A DNA stretch of 64,000 bases, taken from NCBI GenBank assembly GCA_016987375.1, contig PJRA01000412.1, forward strand, positions 1,505,796-1,569,795. Reading direction: 5' to 3'. This stretch comes from Brachionus koreanus. Its lineage: Eukaryota > Rotifera > Eurotatoria > Ploima > Brachionidae. The notes under the pieces were generated by a model, which made no database searches, was not told the DNA's origin, and worked only from the letters and a program-made list of their open reading frames with translations. Shown in pieces: positions 11,802-23,700 of this stretch. A program made the translations under genes and the position numbers. Position 1 is the stretch's first letter, and the number at the start of each line of letters is the position of its first letter.

Positions 11802-14569
11802 CTAATGTATTTTTTGGTCTTGATTAACTTCTAAAAGGGTTAATTTTTGCTCTATTTGTTTTTGTTCATCTTTATATTCCTGATATTTTTCATCGTATTC
11901 ATTGCCACATGTCCACAAACATTCTAAATCATAGAATTCACGAAATTCAGGGAGAAACAAGTGAATAACAATCTTTCCGGTATCGATAGCGCACCATTTT
12001 GATTCTTTATTGGATTTCTTATTCAGAAATGCTTCTGAATCTTCTTTCAAAAATTTGTATTTTTTATTCATGGATATAAAAACCGAGTTGAGATGTTTAT
12101 CTGATAAGCAATTTCCAATTATCATATAATCAGCATAGTTTATTTCTTCTGGCAATTTAATGCATGCTATATCTTGGACATTTTCTTCATTTAAAATTTT
12201 AACTGCATTTTCTATGTTAAATTCATTGTAAGCTTAAAATAAATTTTTATTGATTAGTCTCAAATAATTTTTGTAATTCTGACAAAAAATCATCATGAAA
12301 GATTATTAAAAAAAGTCATAATTAATTTATCTTTATTTTTTGTAGCAAATGTATTGTGATTGAAAAATTTAGCTAAAATATAAATATAAATTAAAATAAA
12401 CAATTATTTTTTTTATTAAAATGGATCCATTAATTTTTTGAAATTTTATTTCTTATACTGATAATCTTAAAAAGGCTCTAAAATAAAATAAAAACTCACA
12501 CGCTTAGAAGAAAACACAGTTGAATGATCTTGACCAGTTTAACAGTGAAATTATAAGGGCTTAAGTCCTTGTTAAATTAGGATCTTTGAGGAAGGATATT
12601 CATCTCATAAGTTTTTATCAACCTCTAAGCAACTTAAATCTTTTGAGTAGGAACATCTTTGAATTTGTCCAAACTAACTTTTAGTATTTCGTATTTCGTA
12701 ATGGGTGAAAACTTCCGAGCCTTGGAAGTGATAATCCCAAAGAATACTTGAAGAAATTCTAGAAGATTAGCGATTTCTCCTAGTTAATCAGGACACTCCA
12801 ACCTTTACTTTGTCTCACCGTGAGTACTCCTCAGTTCAAGATCTTTTCATTCTCTCAAGTAACTTAAGATTCCACCTAAACTCTTTCACTATGTTTGAAA
12901 ATGTCATAGTGATATATCATACAAAACCTTGTTTCACCTATTGCGCAAGTCTGAAAAATCTGTGCAAAATTCCACTCAATATAATAATATTGAAAATAAA
13001 TCTCAATCATTTGATAAAATTCTGATGATAAATATAATTTAACATTATGAAAGGGTCCAAATCAAAAAAAGATTAATTTGCCTACTCACGAGGACAATTG
13101 ATAAATTTTTCAAGAAATTCTCTTTAATTTTAATAATAAAAATATTATACTAAATTTTTTTTTCAATATCCTTAATATGGGATTTTCGATACAACGAATA
13201 CCCTTTTTCTCGCCCGAGCTTGTTGCTATGTCAAGGTTTGAGTGTATATACCTCAAATGTAGAACCTAATTTAGAATAAGCAATTTGTAATTAACCTCCA
13301 CTAAAATCACACCCTAGATTATTATAAAATGTGCGAATGAGAGAAACAAAAATAATAAATCATGTACGAGATAGGTCGTAGGAAGAAAGAATTACAATCC
13401 TAGGTATGATGAGTCTAGAGCAACGAGAATTGAGAAGAGATTTAATTAAGATGTTTAAAATACTAAATGGATTTGAGATAATAAATTTTGTATAAAGAAT
13501 AAATTATGAAAAATTGTAGGAAAGATAAATAAAGAGCAATTTTCTTACCAAAACTTCTAATTTAAAAATTTTTATCAAGCTTGTTACCAAATTTTTATGT
13601 CAAACAATTAAATAATTTATAATTTATATTTTACATTATAGAAACTAAAAATTAGTGTTGGGTACCATCAGGGGTAGCTATTAGACCGACAAAATTTTAT
13701 TATTATTTTTTTTTTATCTCATTTCTTTTTTATAAAATTTTCAATCAAATAACTTTTTTTTATTTTATTTATGTACATGGCTATCAAAACGGCCAACACC
13801 ATTCTTTTTATTGGACTGCCACTGACGGTACCCAACACTACTAAAAATTTTAGTTATGCTTTAAATTGCTAAAATTCTGGAATTTCTTAATTCAGATTAT
13901 CGAGGACTGACTGTATCATCTAAAAATCCTATACAACTAAGGATGATCTTTTAAAAGCCCACAGCTAGTTGGGGCGATTTATTATGATTTTATTGTATTT
14001 TTCTAAAATAAAATAATTATAATATTAATAAAATTTTGATTCATTATGTTTTGAAACTTAATTTAATTGTCTATTTTACAGATGTTTTTTTAGGTTTAAT
14101 TTCTAAGTGTTAAATGTTAAATTTTTAGTTCTCTTTTAGGTCAAATTTTTCTGTTTAAATTAAAAATTAAATAAAAAATATTAATGGTTATAAAACATGA
14201 TTTACTTACTGTCAACCTTTTCTTCTTCTGGCATTTCTTTTTCAAATTCAAGTTCATTAATGCCGTAAAAATCCTCAATTACTTTTTTTGCTTGGAACAA
14301 AACGATTACTTTTAATTTATAATTTCAATTTTAAAAATACCGAAGTAATTTTTAACTGAAGTATTGTCCTTATTAAACGATTGTTGTATTTCTTCATGAG
14401 AATCTTGATATCCTGGATAAAGTTTAACTTTATTTGAATTTTTAGTTTTATCATCATCTTTAGCATAATAATTTACACTTGTGAATAAAGTTCTTTTAAT
14501 TTGTGAATTTTTATTAAATTTTGTCAAAAATTTGGCAAAATGGATCAAATTTTTGCAATTTTGTAACAT
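11802..14569 (-). CDS. MALSU1: Mitochondrial ribosome silencing/assembly factor, MALSU1/RsfS type
   Basis: Three exons, 14569-14341, 14290-14210 and 12232-11802, give 246 residues; both junctions are phase 1. The first 45 residues are basic and hydroxylated without acid (LIHFAKFLTKFNKNSQIKRT), as in a mitochondrial presequence. The RsfS domain covers about residues 108-215: YNEFNIENAVKILNEENVQD, then EINYADYMIIG, KWCAIDTG and KIVIHLFLPEFREFYDLECL. The bacterial and mitochondrial family binds ribosomal protein uL14 and prevents premature subunit joining. A short acidic C-terminal tail follows. Intron 2 is about 2 kb and contains a MITE and a retroelement scrap, unlike the tiny introns of the neighbours. 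It starts 158 bp downstream of the FDXR stop. Confidence 0.88.
13388..13497 (+). mobile_element. Non-LTR retrotransposon 3'-end remnant
   Basis: A short frame antisense to the host gene, inside the MALSU1-type intron, reads ILGMMSLEQRELRRDLIKMF and then KILNGFEIINF. This matches the region near the C-terminus of CR1/Jockey-type reverse transcriptases (L-x-RR-x-RGDLI-x-x-KILNG). No other domain is in frame with it, so it is a small fragment of a longer 5'-truncated or decayed insertion. A similar scrap is at 59.9-60.1 kb. Confidence 0.7.
13654..13839. mobile_element. 186-bp MITE with terminal inverted repeats and 10-bp target duplication
   Basis: The left end reads agtgttgggtaccatcag. The reverse complement of the right end reads agtgttgggtaccgtcag, so 17 of 18 terminal bases are inverted matches. 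The element is flanked on both sides by the direct repeat actaaaaatt (13644-13653 and 13840-13849). The interior is T-rich and non-coding. A 9-11 bp duplication is usual for Mutator-like elements and 8 bp for hAT, so a MULE-derived MITE is the better guess, but the superfamily is unproven. It lies in the large MALSU1-type intron. Confidence 0.88.
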
Positions 14570-14726
14570 TTTAAACTCTTTTATTAAAAAAAATTTTTAA
14601 TTTAAAAAATAATCAAAATCCAAAACTCATTTAGATTATTACTACTAAACATTTGATAATAACAATTAATTTTTGAACTTAAAACAAAAGTAATTTTATT
14701 TACTAACTTTATTTAAATCCAATAAG

Positions 14727-16235
14727 CTAATGCTCAAGCGCTACCTTGAGCATTTCATCAATACTCGCTAACTTTTCTCTAGGTTTTCCAATTTCTTTTC
14801 CTCTTTTAATCTCAGCCTGATCAATTCTATCCCAGCCATTTTTGTCCACAAATCTAACATTTCGTTCCCTTAAAATTTCAGAAATTTTCGCGGCACCGGG
14901 CTTTACCAGTTTAATGCTGGCTAAATCTGCATATAATTTTTGAGCTGTTTCATAGGCATCTGAAGTAGTGTCGACTATAACACCGCGTGGACCCCTTTTT
15001 ATCCATCCAGTACAATAAAGTCCTTCTTTGCCAATTACTTTTCCTTTATCATTCAAAACAACTCCCAATTTTTTATCAAAAGGTATTTCGCTATCAATAT
15101 TCACATTCTTGTATCCAATACTCTTAACCAACAAGCTACAAGACATTAGCTCGACATTTTTTCCTTTATCTTCGACAATGGGTATTGAATTTAGTTTTTC
15201 ATCTGAGTCAAAATTTGCATTTAAATTTTTAAAATCAAAGTCATATTTATTATTTTTAAATTTAACACCAGTAACTTGTTTGCTATCATTTCCGAGTATT
15301 TCAAGTGGAGTTTTTAAAAATTTTAATTCAATAACTTTTTTTGGGCTTGAGGATTTACTTTGTTTTGACAAATTGTATAAAAATTCTGTTATTCGTTTTC
15401 GTGGTCTAGCTAATTTGGCCAACAGATTGTCCAAATTGAATTCGGAAAAATTTTCTGCATTAAGTCTACACTCAACTGCTTCGAGTTTAGTTAATTCTCT
15501 CAATTCTTTGAGAGTAAAAGCAGCATTAAGAACACCTCGTCTAGCAACTATTGACACATGTTCGATTTTGTTTTTTGTTTTGAAAAGATCTAAAGCAAAT
15601 GACGAAATATCAGTTTGAGCTAGCTTGTCTACTGGACTGACCAGCATTCGGGCAACATCTATTGCTACATTTCCAGCCCCAATAATCACTGCCTGCTGTC
15701 CACTTAAATCAATATTGAGTTTTTCACTGTTAGGTAAACCATTATACATACTGACTATGTCTCTGGCCGAAATAACATTTGAAAACTCTTTTTCACCAGG
15801 TATGTTCAGATAATTGTCACCCATAGAGCCATAGGCGAGCACCACTGAATTGTATGCATCCAAAAGTTCACTTATTTTCAAATCAGTTCCAATGCTAACA
15901 TTTCCAAAAAAATTAACTTGTTTGTTCTTTAGCGTTTCAGTAAATGAGTTAATTACATTTTTGACATCTTGATGATCTGGTGCGACTCCGTAGCGGACTA
16001 GTCCAAATGGGACTGGAAGCTTCTCAAAAACATCAATTGTTATATTGTTTGAATTTAGATTTTTTAGAAGATATTGAGCTGTGTAAAGTGCAGCAGGTCC
16101 ACTGCCCACAATGCATATTTTCGGATTGAAGCCAAGCTGTAAAGATGGCTTAGAAGAATATTTTAATTTGTTGATTAAACTTGAATAGTGGTTTAATCTT
16201 AATTTTTGAATGCATTTAACCGAATGGAACATCAT
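14727..16235 (-). CDS. FDXR: Adrenodoxin/ferredoxin reductase, mitochondrial
   Basis: A single uninterrupted exon of 502 codons (human FDXR about 491). Residues 1-35 are basic and Ser-rich like a mitochondrial presequence. The FAD dinucleotide motif is at 43-50 (VGSGPAAL), followed by the family block LPVPFGLVRYGVAPDHQD at 73-90. The NADPH-binding motif is at 186-197 (GAGNVAIDVARM), with the 2'-phosphate contact region ARRG near 232. A second FAD contact (GWIKRGPRGVIVDTTSDAYE) lies near residue 410. The enzyme moves electrons from NADPH to mitochondrial ferredoxins for Fe-S cluster and steroid or heme-related chemistry. Lack of introns is notable beside its multi-exon neighbours. It is the first gene of the four-gene minus-strand run. 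Confidence 0.97.
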   Translation of the reverse strand: MMFHSVKCIQKLRLNHYSSLINKLKYSSKPSLQLGFNPKICIVGSGPAALYTAQYLLKNLNSNNITIDVFEKLPVPFGLVRYGVAPDHQDVKNVINSFTETLKNKQVNFFGNVSIGTDLKISELLDAYNSVVLAYGSMGDNYLNIPGEKEFSNVISARDIVSMYNGLPNSEKLNIDLSGQQAVIIGAGNVAIDVARMLVSPVDKLAQTDISSFALDLFKTKNKIEHVSIVARRGVLNAAFTLKELRELTKLEAVECRLNAENFSEFNLDNLLAKLARPRKRITEFLYNLSKQSKSSSPKKVIELKFLKTPLEILGNDSKQVTGVKFKNNKYDFDFKNLNANFDSDEKLNSIPIVEDKGKNVELMSCSLLVKSIGYKNVNIDSEIPFDKKLGVVLNDKGKVIGKEGLYCTGWIKRGPRGVIVDTTSDAYETAQKLYADLASIKLVKPGAAKISEILRERNVRFVDKNGWDRIDQAEIKRGKEIGKPREKLASIDEMLKVALEH

Positions 16236-19200
16236 TTAGGATCACAGAATTGGATTAATTTTATTTATTTATTCTGAATCTTTATCAAAGTTGTATCATT
16301 ATCAATGCATACGTGGTTGTTACGTAAAAATTTAACTATTTATTTGCAATATTTCAATTTGAATTTTTAACAAAAATAACTTAACTAACGATTCGTGATA
16401 AAAAAAGGAGAATTTAATTTTTTTTTAATTTTAACAATTTGAATAACTTTTATTCTAATTAGTTTACATAAAAATATAAATAATAGATATCCGAAAAATA
16501 CTATGATATGGTCATAAGTTCAAAGTTTAAGCCAGGAATGAAAGAAAATGCTGCAGATTGGCATATAAGTCAAAAAAATTAATTAGTGATAATATTTTAT
16601 TATTATTGTTTTTGAATTTATAATAAATTTTTATTTTTTTTGATACAATAAAATATAAATAATAATAAAATTGGTGCTTTATCCAGAAATAAATTAACAA
16701 AAAATAGGTGGTAATTAATGCATCTTTTAAATTACTGAATCTATTTCCTAATTAAAAAAAAAAAAAAACAAATTAAACTTTTATGCCATGTAATTTAAAG
16801 CGAAATTATTAAAAAAAAATTTTAGAACTGCTTTAGCCTTTATGAAATATTGATAAAAATGGAAAGTTAATTATGACATAAATCTAAGTGTCATTAAATT
16901 CTGAAGATTTTTTTTTTAAATCGCCTCAACTATTAAAAGAATGGTTGGATAGCCAAAAAATTTTACTCTTTTTTAAAAGACAATGACACTGAGGCTGGTT
17001 TACGAAGAAGCTACCGATGCAATATTGCCTAGAGAAAGTATACCAAAAGTAATCATTTGTAACATCTATTTTTTTTGTATTTAAAAATATTATTTTAACA
17101 AGGAAACTTCACTAATACAAGATTTTGATCTATTTGAAAACAAAACAGCTTTTAAAAAATTTTAAAAAAAATTTGATTTTAAAAAAGTTTAACAAGCCAT
17201 TCTTGAACTAGTTACATAAATTAGATGTTTAATAATTCTGTATTTAGAAACATTACAAGATGTTTTCGGTAAAATTTACACTCAATAAAAAGAAATTAAT
17301 TTTTAAATTAAAAACCAATAAACCAAGCATAATCTAAAAATATGACTTTTTCAGTGTTTAGCATCAATAGTACCCTATGTTTGGATTTTTCAGATTAATA
17401 ATATTTTAATTATTAATTGCAATATTAATTTTTAAATAAAATTAAATTTTTTGAAAAAAAAACTTTTCATTATTTGCACATAGCCTTCATTTTAAAAGTA
17501 TTTTTAAACTCCAAATTGTACAAAGAATTTTCATGTTGATTCAAATTAAATAAAATAAATAAAAAATTATGTAGTAAATATTTGCTAATGATTTGGGTTT
17601 AAAATTAACCATGGTTAGAAAAATTTTAATTTTATATTGATCAAATATTTTCAATTTTTTTTTAATTAATAGCAAATCTTGAATATTTCCAATTAGCCAC
17701 TAAGTAAACTAAAGTTAAAATTGGAAAATTACTTAAAATATTTTCCAATAGTTAATTTGAAATCTGACAAAAAAACTAATTTTTGTAATTAAAAATTTAT
17801 TAAACATTCTAATTAACTGATAAAGTTATTTTTAAGAATTGTTAATAAAATTTCGATTAAAATATTTTTTCATTATAGGATTTAGAAAAAAAGTTTTATT
17901 TTAAAAAATTCAATTATTTATTTTTTTCAACTCAAATCTATAATAAATGTACCAAAATCATACCAAAAAGAAATAAAAGAATCGATTTTTAAAAAACTTA
18001 GACATCTTTCTTTATTTTTTGTAAACGAAATTAATTTGGCAATAAGTCAAGTAAATAACGACCTTCAATCTCCGATTTATTTAATTTAGTAAAAATTTGA
18101 CTCTTGCATTAAAATTTTGAGAAATTAATTAATCAATATCTTGCTCATAAGGTTTCATTTGATTTTATTCAGTTATTGGCAAACAAAGTCAAACATCTTA
18201 AAATATCTAAATTTAAATCTTTTCTTTAATTGATTTAAACGCTTTTTTCTAGTTTTTTTTTGTTGCTATTAATTAATCGACTGTTAATTAAAGAAAATAG
18301 AATTCGAAAATATTGTTTAAATAAGCCGGAGCAAATTAATAAAAATTCCATATGCAGCAAAAATTTAATCTTCAGAAAATTAAATTTCATAGAACTCTAG
18401 ATTTTTTATCGAGCTTAGCAAATGAATTAACCGTTCTAGCTCTTACATAAACTAAAACCAAGTTCAAAATCAAATTGAATTGACTGCGTTCAAAAAATTT
18501 CATTTCAGTCGAACAAAATTTTGGAAAAAATTTATTTATTTAATGCAACAATTGAGGAAATTTTAGGGTAATTTATCATTTTTATAAGTTAATTTAATAT
18601 TTAACCAAGGAAAAAGAGCCGATTCTTTTTTAAACAAATAATCTAATTGTTGAGAATATCAGCAGCTCATAAAAGATATAAACTAATAGGAATAAGCTAT
18701 AGAAAACCGTTTCATTTTTTTATCCGTTTTTTTTTTCATATTCTCCAAAGATATTTTGTTAATTTTGTTCAAATATTTTTGTTTAATTAAAATTTTTAAA
18801 GCAGGGATTAGATTGGGAGTAATTTATTTTTAGAATTAGCACGGAATGCCGAATTTACATTCTAATGACTAGAAAATAATGAACATTTCTCTATAAACAG
18901 AGTATTATTTGACATGAATTTTAGATTCTTATTTCAAATAAATTCTTTCAAAATAAATTCATTTAGTTTAACGAACATCATAAATTAGTTATAATTCCAT
19001 GCATTTATTTTTAACACTCTTAATATTTGTGTCATAATATCAAACTAAACTTATGAAAGTTACAGTAAAAAAAAAAGCTTTTAAGAACGTAAAATAGCAG
19101 CTGAATGTTGATCGTGATAATAAATATATTTGAATGAATTTTAGGGGCCTTTAATTTTTGTGTTTTACATTGTTAACTATGAGTCGAATTGTCAATCGAT

Positions 19201-20790
19201 TTTAACTTAGTTTTTTCAATGAGCCATTTTGTTTCATTACTTAGCGTTTTATAAACAATTTTTAGAAACTGTAAGCCAACTAGTTAAATCATTACTCAAT
19301 AAACTCAATGGATAAAATGTTTATTCTCTCTTGATTAAATCTTTTTTTTTTATTTAATAAAACAAAATTATGTAAAGTATTCATAAATCAAGGGTAAAAT
19401 TTCATCATTGTTTCTTAAGAAAATTTATTTTAGAACAACGCGGTTAGCTCTTCAATTATTCGAATATAAATCTAAATTTTAGATTGACGATAAACCAGAG
19501 TAATATTTCATTTGTTATGACAAAAACTTTCATAATAACTATTTTTTAATTAGAATAAATTGAAGCATATATTTTGTTTTGTTTTTTTTTTTCAGAGATC
19601 TTTGCTAAAAAGCTTTTGATTTTCTTTGAAAACAATCAGGCTCATGTTAAAGCAATAAAATGAATTTTTATAAATTATTCAATTGTGGCTCAAAAATGTA
19701 TTTAAATATTTTATTAAAAATCATGTCAATAAATTGCTCAATTTTTTGCTTTTTAACCAAGATTAATAGCTAGAGGAACAAGTTTTATCAATTGTGGGAT
19801 TCTTTGTTTCTAGATTTGCTTATTTTTCTATTTAAAAAAAAAAAGATAAAATATTTTAGAAGATAATCAATCATCATTCTACTTCTTTTGCTGAAAAATT
19901 TGCTTAAAGTTTCGATTAGTTTAAACCAGTGTTTATCTTTCGAAATAATTGCACTCTTAAATTCAAGAATCTATAGCCAGAACAAAATTTCTGAAACTTC
20001 AGAAATGACTAAATAAATTTTACCTTTATTTTTAAAAATATCAAAAAGAAATAAATAAAAAAAATAATTTAAATTTTAAATTTTAAGAATATAAGTTATT
20101 TAAAAAAAAAATATTTTGCAGAAAAAATGAACTCCTAGTTAATATTATTTGATATTATTTATTCAAATAAGATAAAATAAATTTACAATGTAAACAAGTT
20201 AAAATACGTCAATTCAATTTTATAAGCAAAAAGCCGACTTTTTAATGCAAATTGTAGGCTGAACTAAAGTGGAAACAAGATACGAAGATTAATTACTTAG
20301 GGTATGCAAATGTAATACAAAGAAAATGACAAGAGATTATTTATTGAGAAAAGAGCAAATATGGTGCGATTTGATTAAATAACTGCTGCTTTTTTTTTGG
20401 ATGGTTTAATCAATTTAAATTGAGCCTAAAATAAGATAAGATTGATAATCAAAATTTACGTGAATATCAAAAAGTCGGGCTAACAGATTTTTTAACATGA
20501 TTTTCTAAATATAATCAAATTAAAACCATTTCTTGATAAATTTAAGAACAAAAAATATGATCCTACTTTTAATACTTGTATGTTTTCATATTTTTCTGGA
20601 TAGAAACATGTTTTAAGATTTTTGTTTATCATATTCCTGGATCAGACATGTAAAAGTGTATTTATAAAAAGCGTTTGTTAAAAAAAAAATTTAATCATTA
20701 TAAGTCTATTATTTTTTCCATTTTATTGCTTTTTTTTAGATGCTAATGAAACATAGAACCTGAATTTAATTATTTAATGATCAAAAATAG
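16236..20790. other. Intergenic AT-rich spacer with one possible orphan exon
   Basis: About 4.5 kb separates the divergent FDXR and K2P genes. Except for the possible exon at 16983-17048 (listed separately) it shows only AT-rich sequence with frequent stops on both strands. No repeats with clear ends, RNA genes or domain fragments were recognised. Confidence 0.5.
16983..17048 (+). CDS. Possible upstream first exon of the K2P channel gene
   Basis: An AG acceptor-like site at 16978-16979 is followed by ATG and 22 codons (MTLRLVYEEATDAILPRESI, then PK) ending at a GT donor (gtaatc) in phase 0. Composition is clearly less AT-rich than the surroundings. The K2P ATG at 20791 directly follows an AG (aaaaatag), which would accept this exon in phase 0 and make an N-terminal extension. 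This rests only on signals and phase; no homology was recognised. Confidence 0.28.
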
Positions 20791-23700
20791 ATGAAATCAA
20801 ATATATCAAGTTCGGGCAATGTATATTTTTTCAAAAGTGAAACTGATAAAGGCTCGGTGGCCGCCAATGGATATTTGGGTGCTAATCTTAGAAACTATGT
20901 TAGAAAAAAATCCCAAGTTTATGTCAAGCCAAGTGAAAAAATTGGAAGTGAAAAAGCAATCAAAAATTTACGGCGACTTATTATCATTAACACTTGTTTA
21001 ATTATTGCAGTTATTATTTATTCAAGTCTTGGTGCGCTAATGTTTCAAATTCTTGAACAACATGAAGAACTTAGACAATGTGAAGGTATTTATTTTTCTA
21101 TGGTTTTAATCGTGAATAATTTAAAATTTAATATAAACATGCTGATTTAGTTTATTTGTCTAATTTGCCAAGATATCTCTCAATGAAGACCTCTTTGATA
21201 GCTTGATGCACATAAACTCTAACTTGAAAATATAGTATCTATTTTGAATTTATTGACAGTTAAAACATTAATGACTTTCGGTGATAGACCTATGATCAAA
21301 AGCCATTTTTTCATTCTTTTTGTTTAAAAAACATTTAAGTTATCTCAAATTGAGTCATTTTATTAATTCTTCCTTTAATTTGAAGTGTTCATTTAAGGAA
21401 TGTTTGGTGCATATATTCCAAGTACATTTCCAAGCCTCTGGGTTGTTTTGATCATTTTTTATTGTCTGATTGGTTTGGTATTCGCTTCTGTTTTGTTTTT
21501 TCAGCATTTGACTATTTTTAGGACCAATTTTTTTGAATAATAAAGACTGAAAGATGTTCGGACTATTCCTAATATTCTTTTATGTGTTAATATGCATGTT
21601 TTTTGCTTTAACCCCATTTATTTTGAGCTCTATTGATTTATATCAATAAGAGTGGCAACATAAGAGTTTTATTCGTGATATAATCAATCAGATTTACCAT
21701 ATTTCATCAAATATAAGAAAATACGGTTATCAGAGAATTTCTTTTGTTCGAAAATTTATACGATAAAAATAAACTTAGCAATCTTGACTAAATTCTGCAC
21801 ACAACTTATACCTCTTGGATTAATTCACTACATCTACTACACTTGAAAAATTTTTTCGAGGTCACTATCTTCTGTGGTAGGTCTTAATACTAAAAAATCC
21901 AGCTGATTATTAATAAGAAAAAATTTCAAATTAATGAATTAGAATTTGATAAATAATTAGAATTTTTTTAGAATTAAAAATAAAACGTTTAGATTTTAAA
22001 AGCTATTTTATTTCTGTAAAAATTTATTTAAGTTTCAATATTATTAAAAAGCGGTTTAAAAACCCCTCGGGTTTTCTAGTGATGATAAGTCCTCAAGGCC
22101 ATCTGTGTATTCCATTTAAGACTCATGAAATCAATGAAGTTATTTAAAAGTAAATCTAATAAAAGAGTTTTTCCTTGTATCGAAAACAATTCAGAAGACT
22201 TTATTGAATTTATATTGTCACAAAACTTTAATTATATTTTGTTTTTTTTTCATTACTCTAGATATTTATTTTCAATAAATAATAAAAATTTTAATAACCA
22301 CAGATCCCATTTCATTGTAAACTTAGAAATTTGGCATGAAAATTTTTATTTTAGGTTTTTCCCGTACAATAATTCTTTTTTTTAGATTTATTTTATCTTT
22401 TTAAAATCATGTAAAATTATGAGTAATAGAAGGTCCATAATCTGTAGAATTTCCTTAAGTACTTTAGCTTTGACAATAAATAAATTTAAGCATTAATTTA
22501 AATCATTAATACTTAAAATAATAAGTTCAGTCTTTTATCCACTCTATTATTATTCATTCTACACATTAATCAAATAATCTACCGCTTTTTATTAAAATTT
22601 ACTTTAATTTTTATAAGCCACCCTATTTTCTCTAGAAGGCCGGGTGATTTCTCATTAAAATTTCAAATAAAGTTATCAAGATAAATTAAACATTTTCTTT
22701 GAAAATTTATTCATTTTCTAAAAAATTACAATCAAAATTTCTAGATAATAAAAACCGTTTTTTAAAATTTTATTTATATGTGGTAAAAATCAAGTTTCAA
22801 TTTTTCAAAAAGGGGTCTAAAAAACCCCTCGGGCGTTCTAGTGTTAATAAAAATTTATTTTAATTATTCTTCCCACTTAAAATTTATTGAAATAAAATAA
22901 GTATAACAACCAACACCAGTCAACCAATTTAAAAACAAACACGATGCATTCAAGTCTAATGCTGTTTTTTTTTAATTTAAAATTTTTGTATCTTGTTCCA
23001 AAATTCACAATGCCGATTTATACGCAATTATCTATTAACAAAAAATTTCATTAAAAACTTTAAAAAAAGAAAATTATTTTAGCAAAAATATTCTAAAATG
23101 CATCTGAAAACGCCATTGAAAATGATAAGAAAATAATGAGAAAAATTAAGTTAAAAATAAAATTTATTTTTTTAAATCTAACATAGTCTTCTATTGTGAA
23201 ATTCAAATACAATTTCAAGGTGCAACATACTTTGTAAATGCACCTTTAAAAACATTTTTTACTTTACTTTAGACATTTTTTCTTATGCATGTTTTTTAAA
23301 AAGGACAAAAAATAAAACGTCAATAAGAAATTTATTGATTATTGATTAGATTAAAATTAATATTAATATCTTTTTAAAAATATTTTATTTAAGTAAATTT
23401 TAATTTATTAAAATAAGAAGAAGAATTTTTGTTTAGTTCGTATTTGAATTTGACAGTACCTATAGCCTTATAGTTCGAAAAGTCTTAAGAGCAAAATTTA
23501 AAAATTATTTTTTGTTCAGAAGGTCGAGGAAAATTCGATAAAGAGTTGAAACATTATCGAGAATTAATCATTAATTTTGTAACATATAACATATCCAATG
23601 AAGAATTGAATCACTATTTTTTTAATTTTTCCCGGTCTAATACAAACTCATTCGGTTATAATGAAAAAGATCATACAACAAGAAAATATTATCTGGATGA

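Noticed and set aside
15028..15618. 196-codon plus-strand frame
   Set aside because: Antisense shadow of FDXR, whose domains are clear on the minus strand.
22125..22385. 86-codon plus-strand frame in K2P intron 1
   Set aside because: Phe/Asn/Ser-rich AT-driven frame with no motif, no splice partners and no similarity to the channel.
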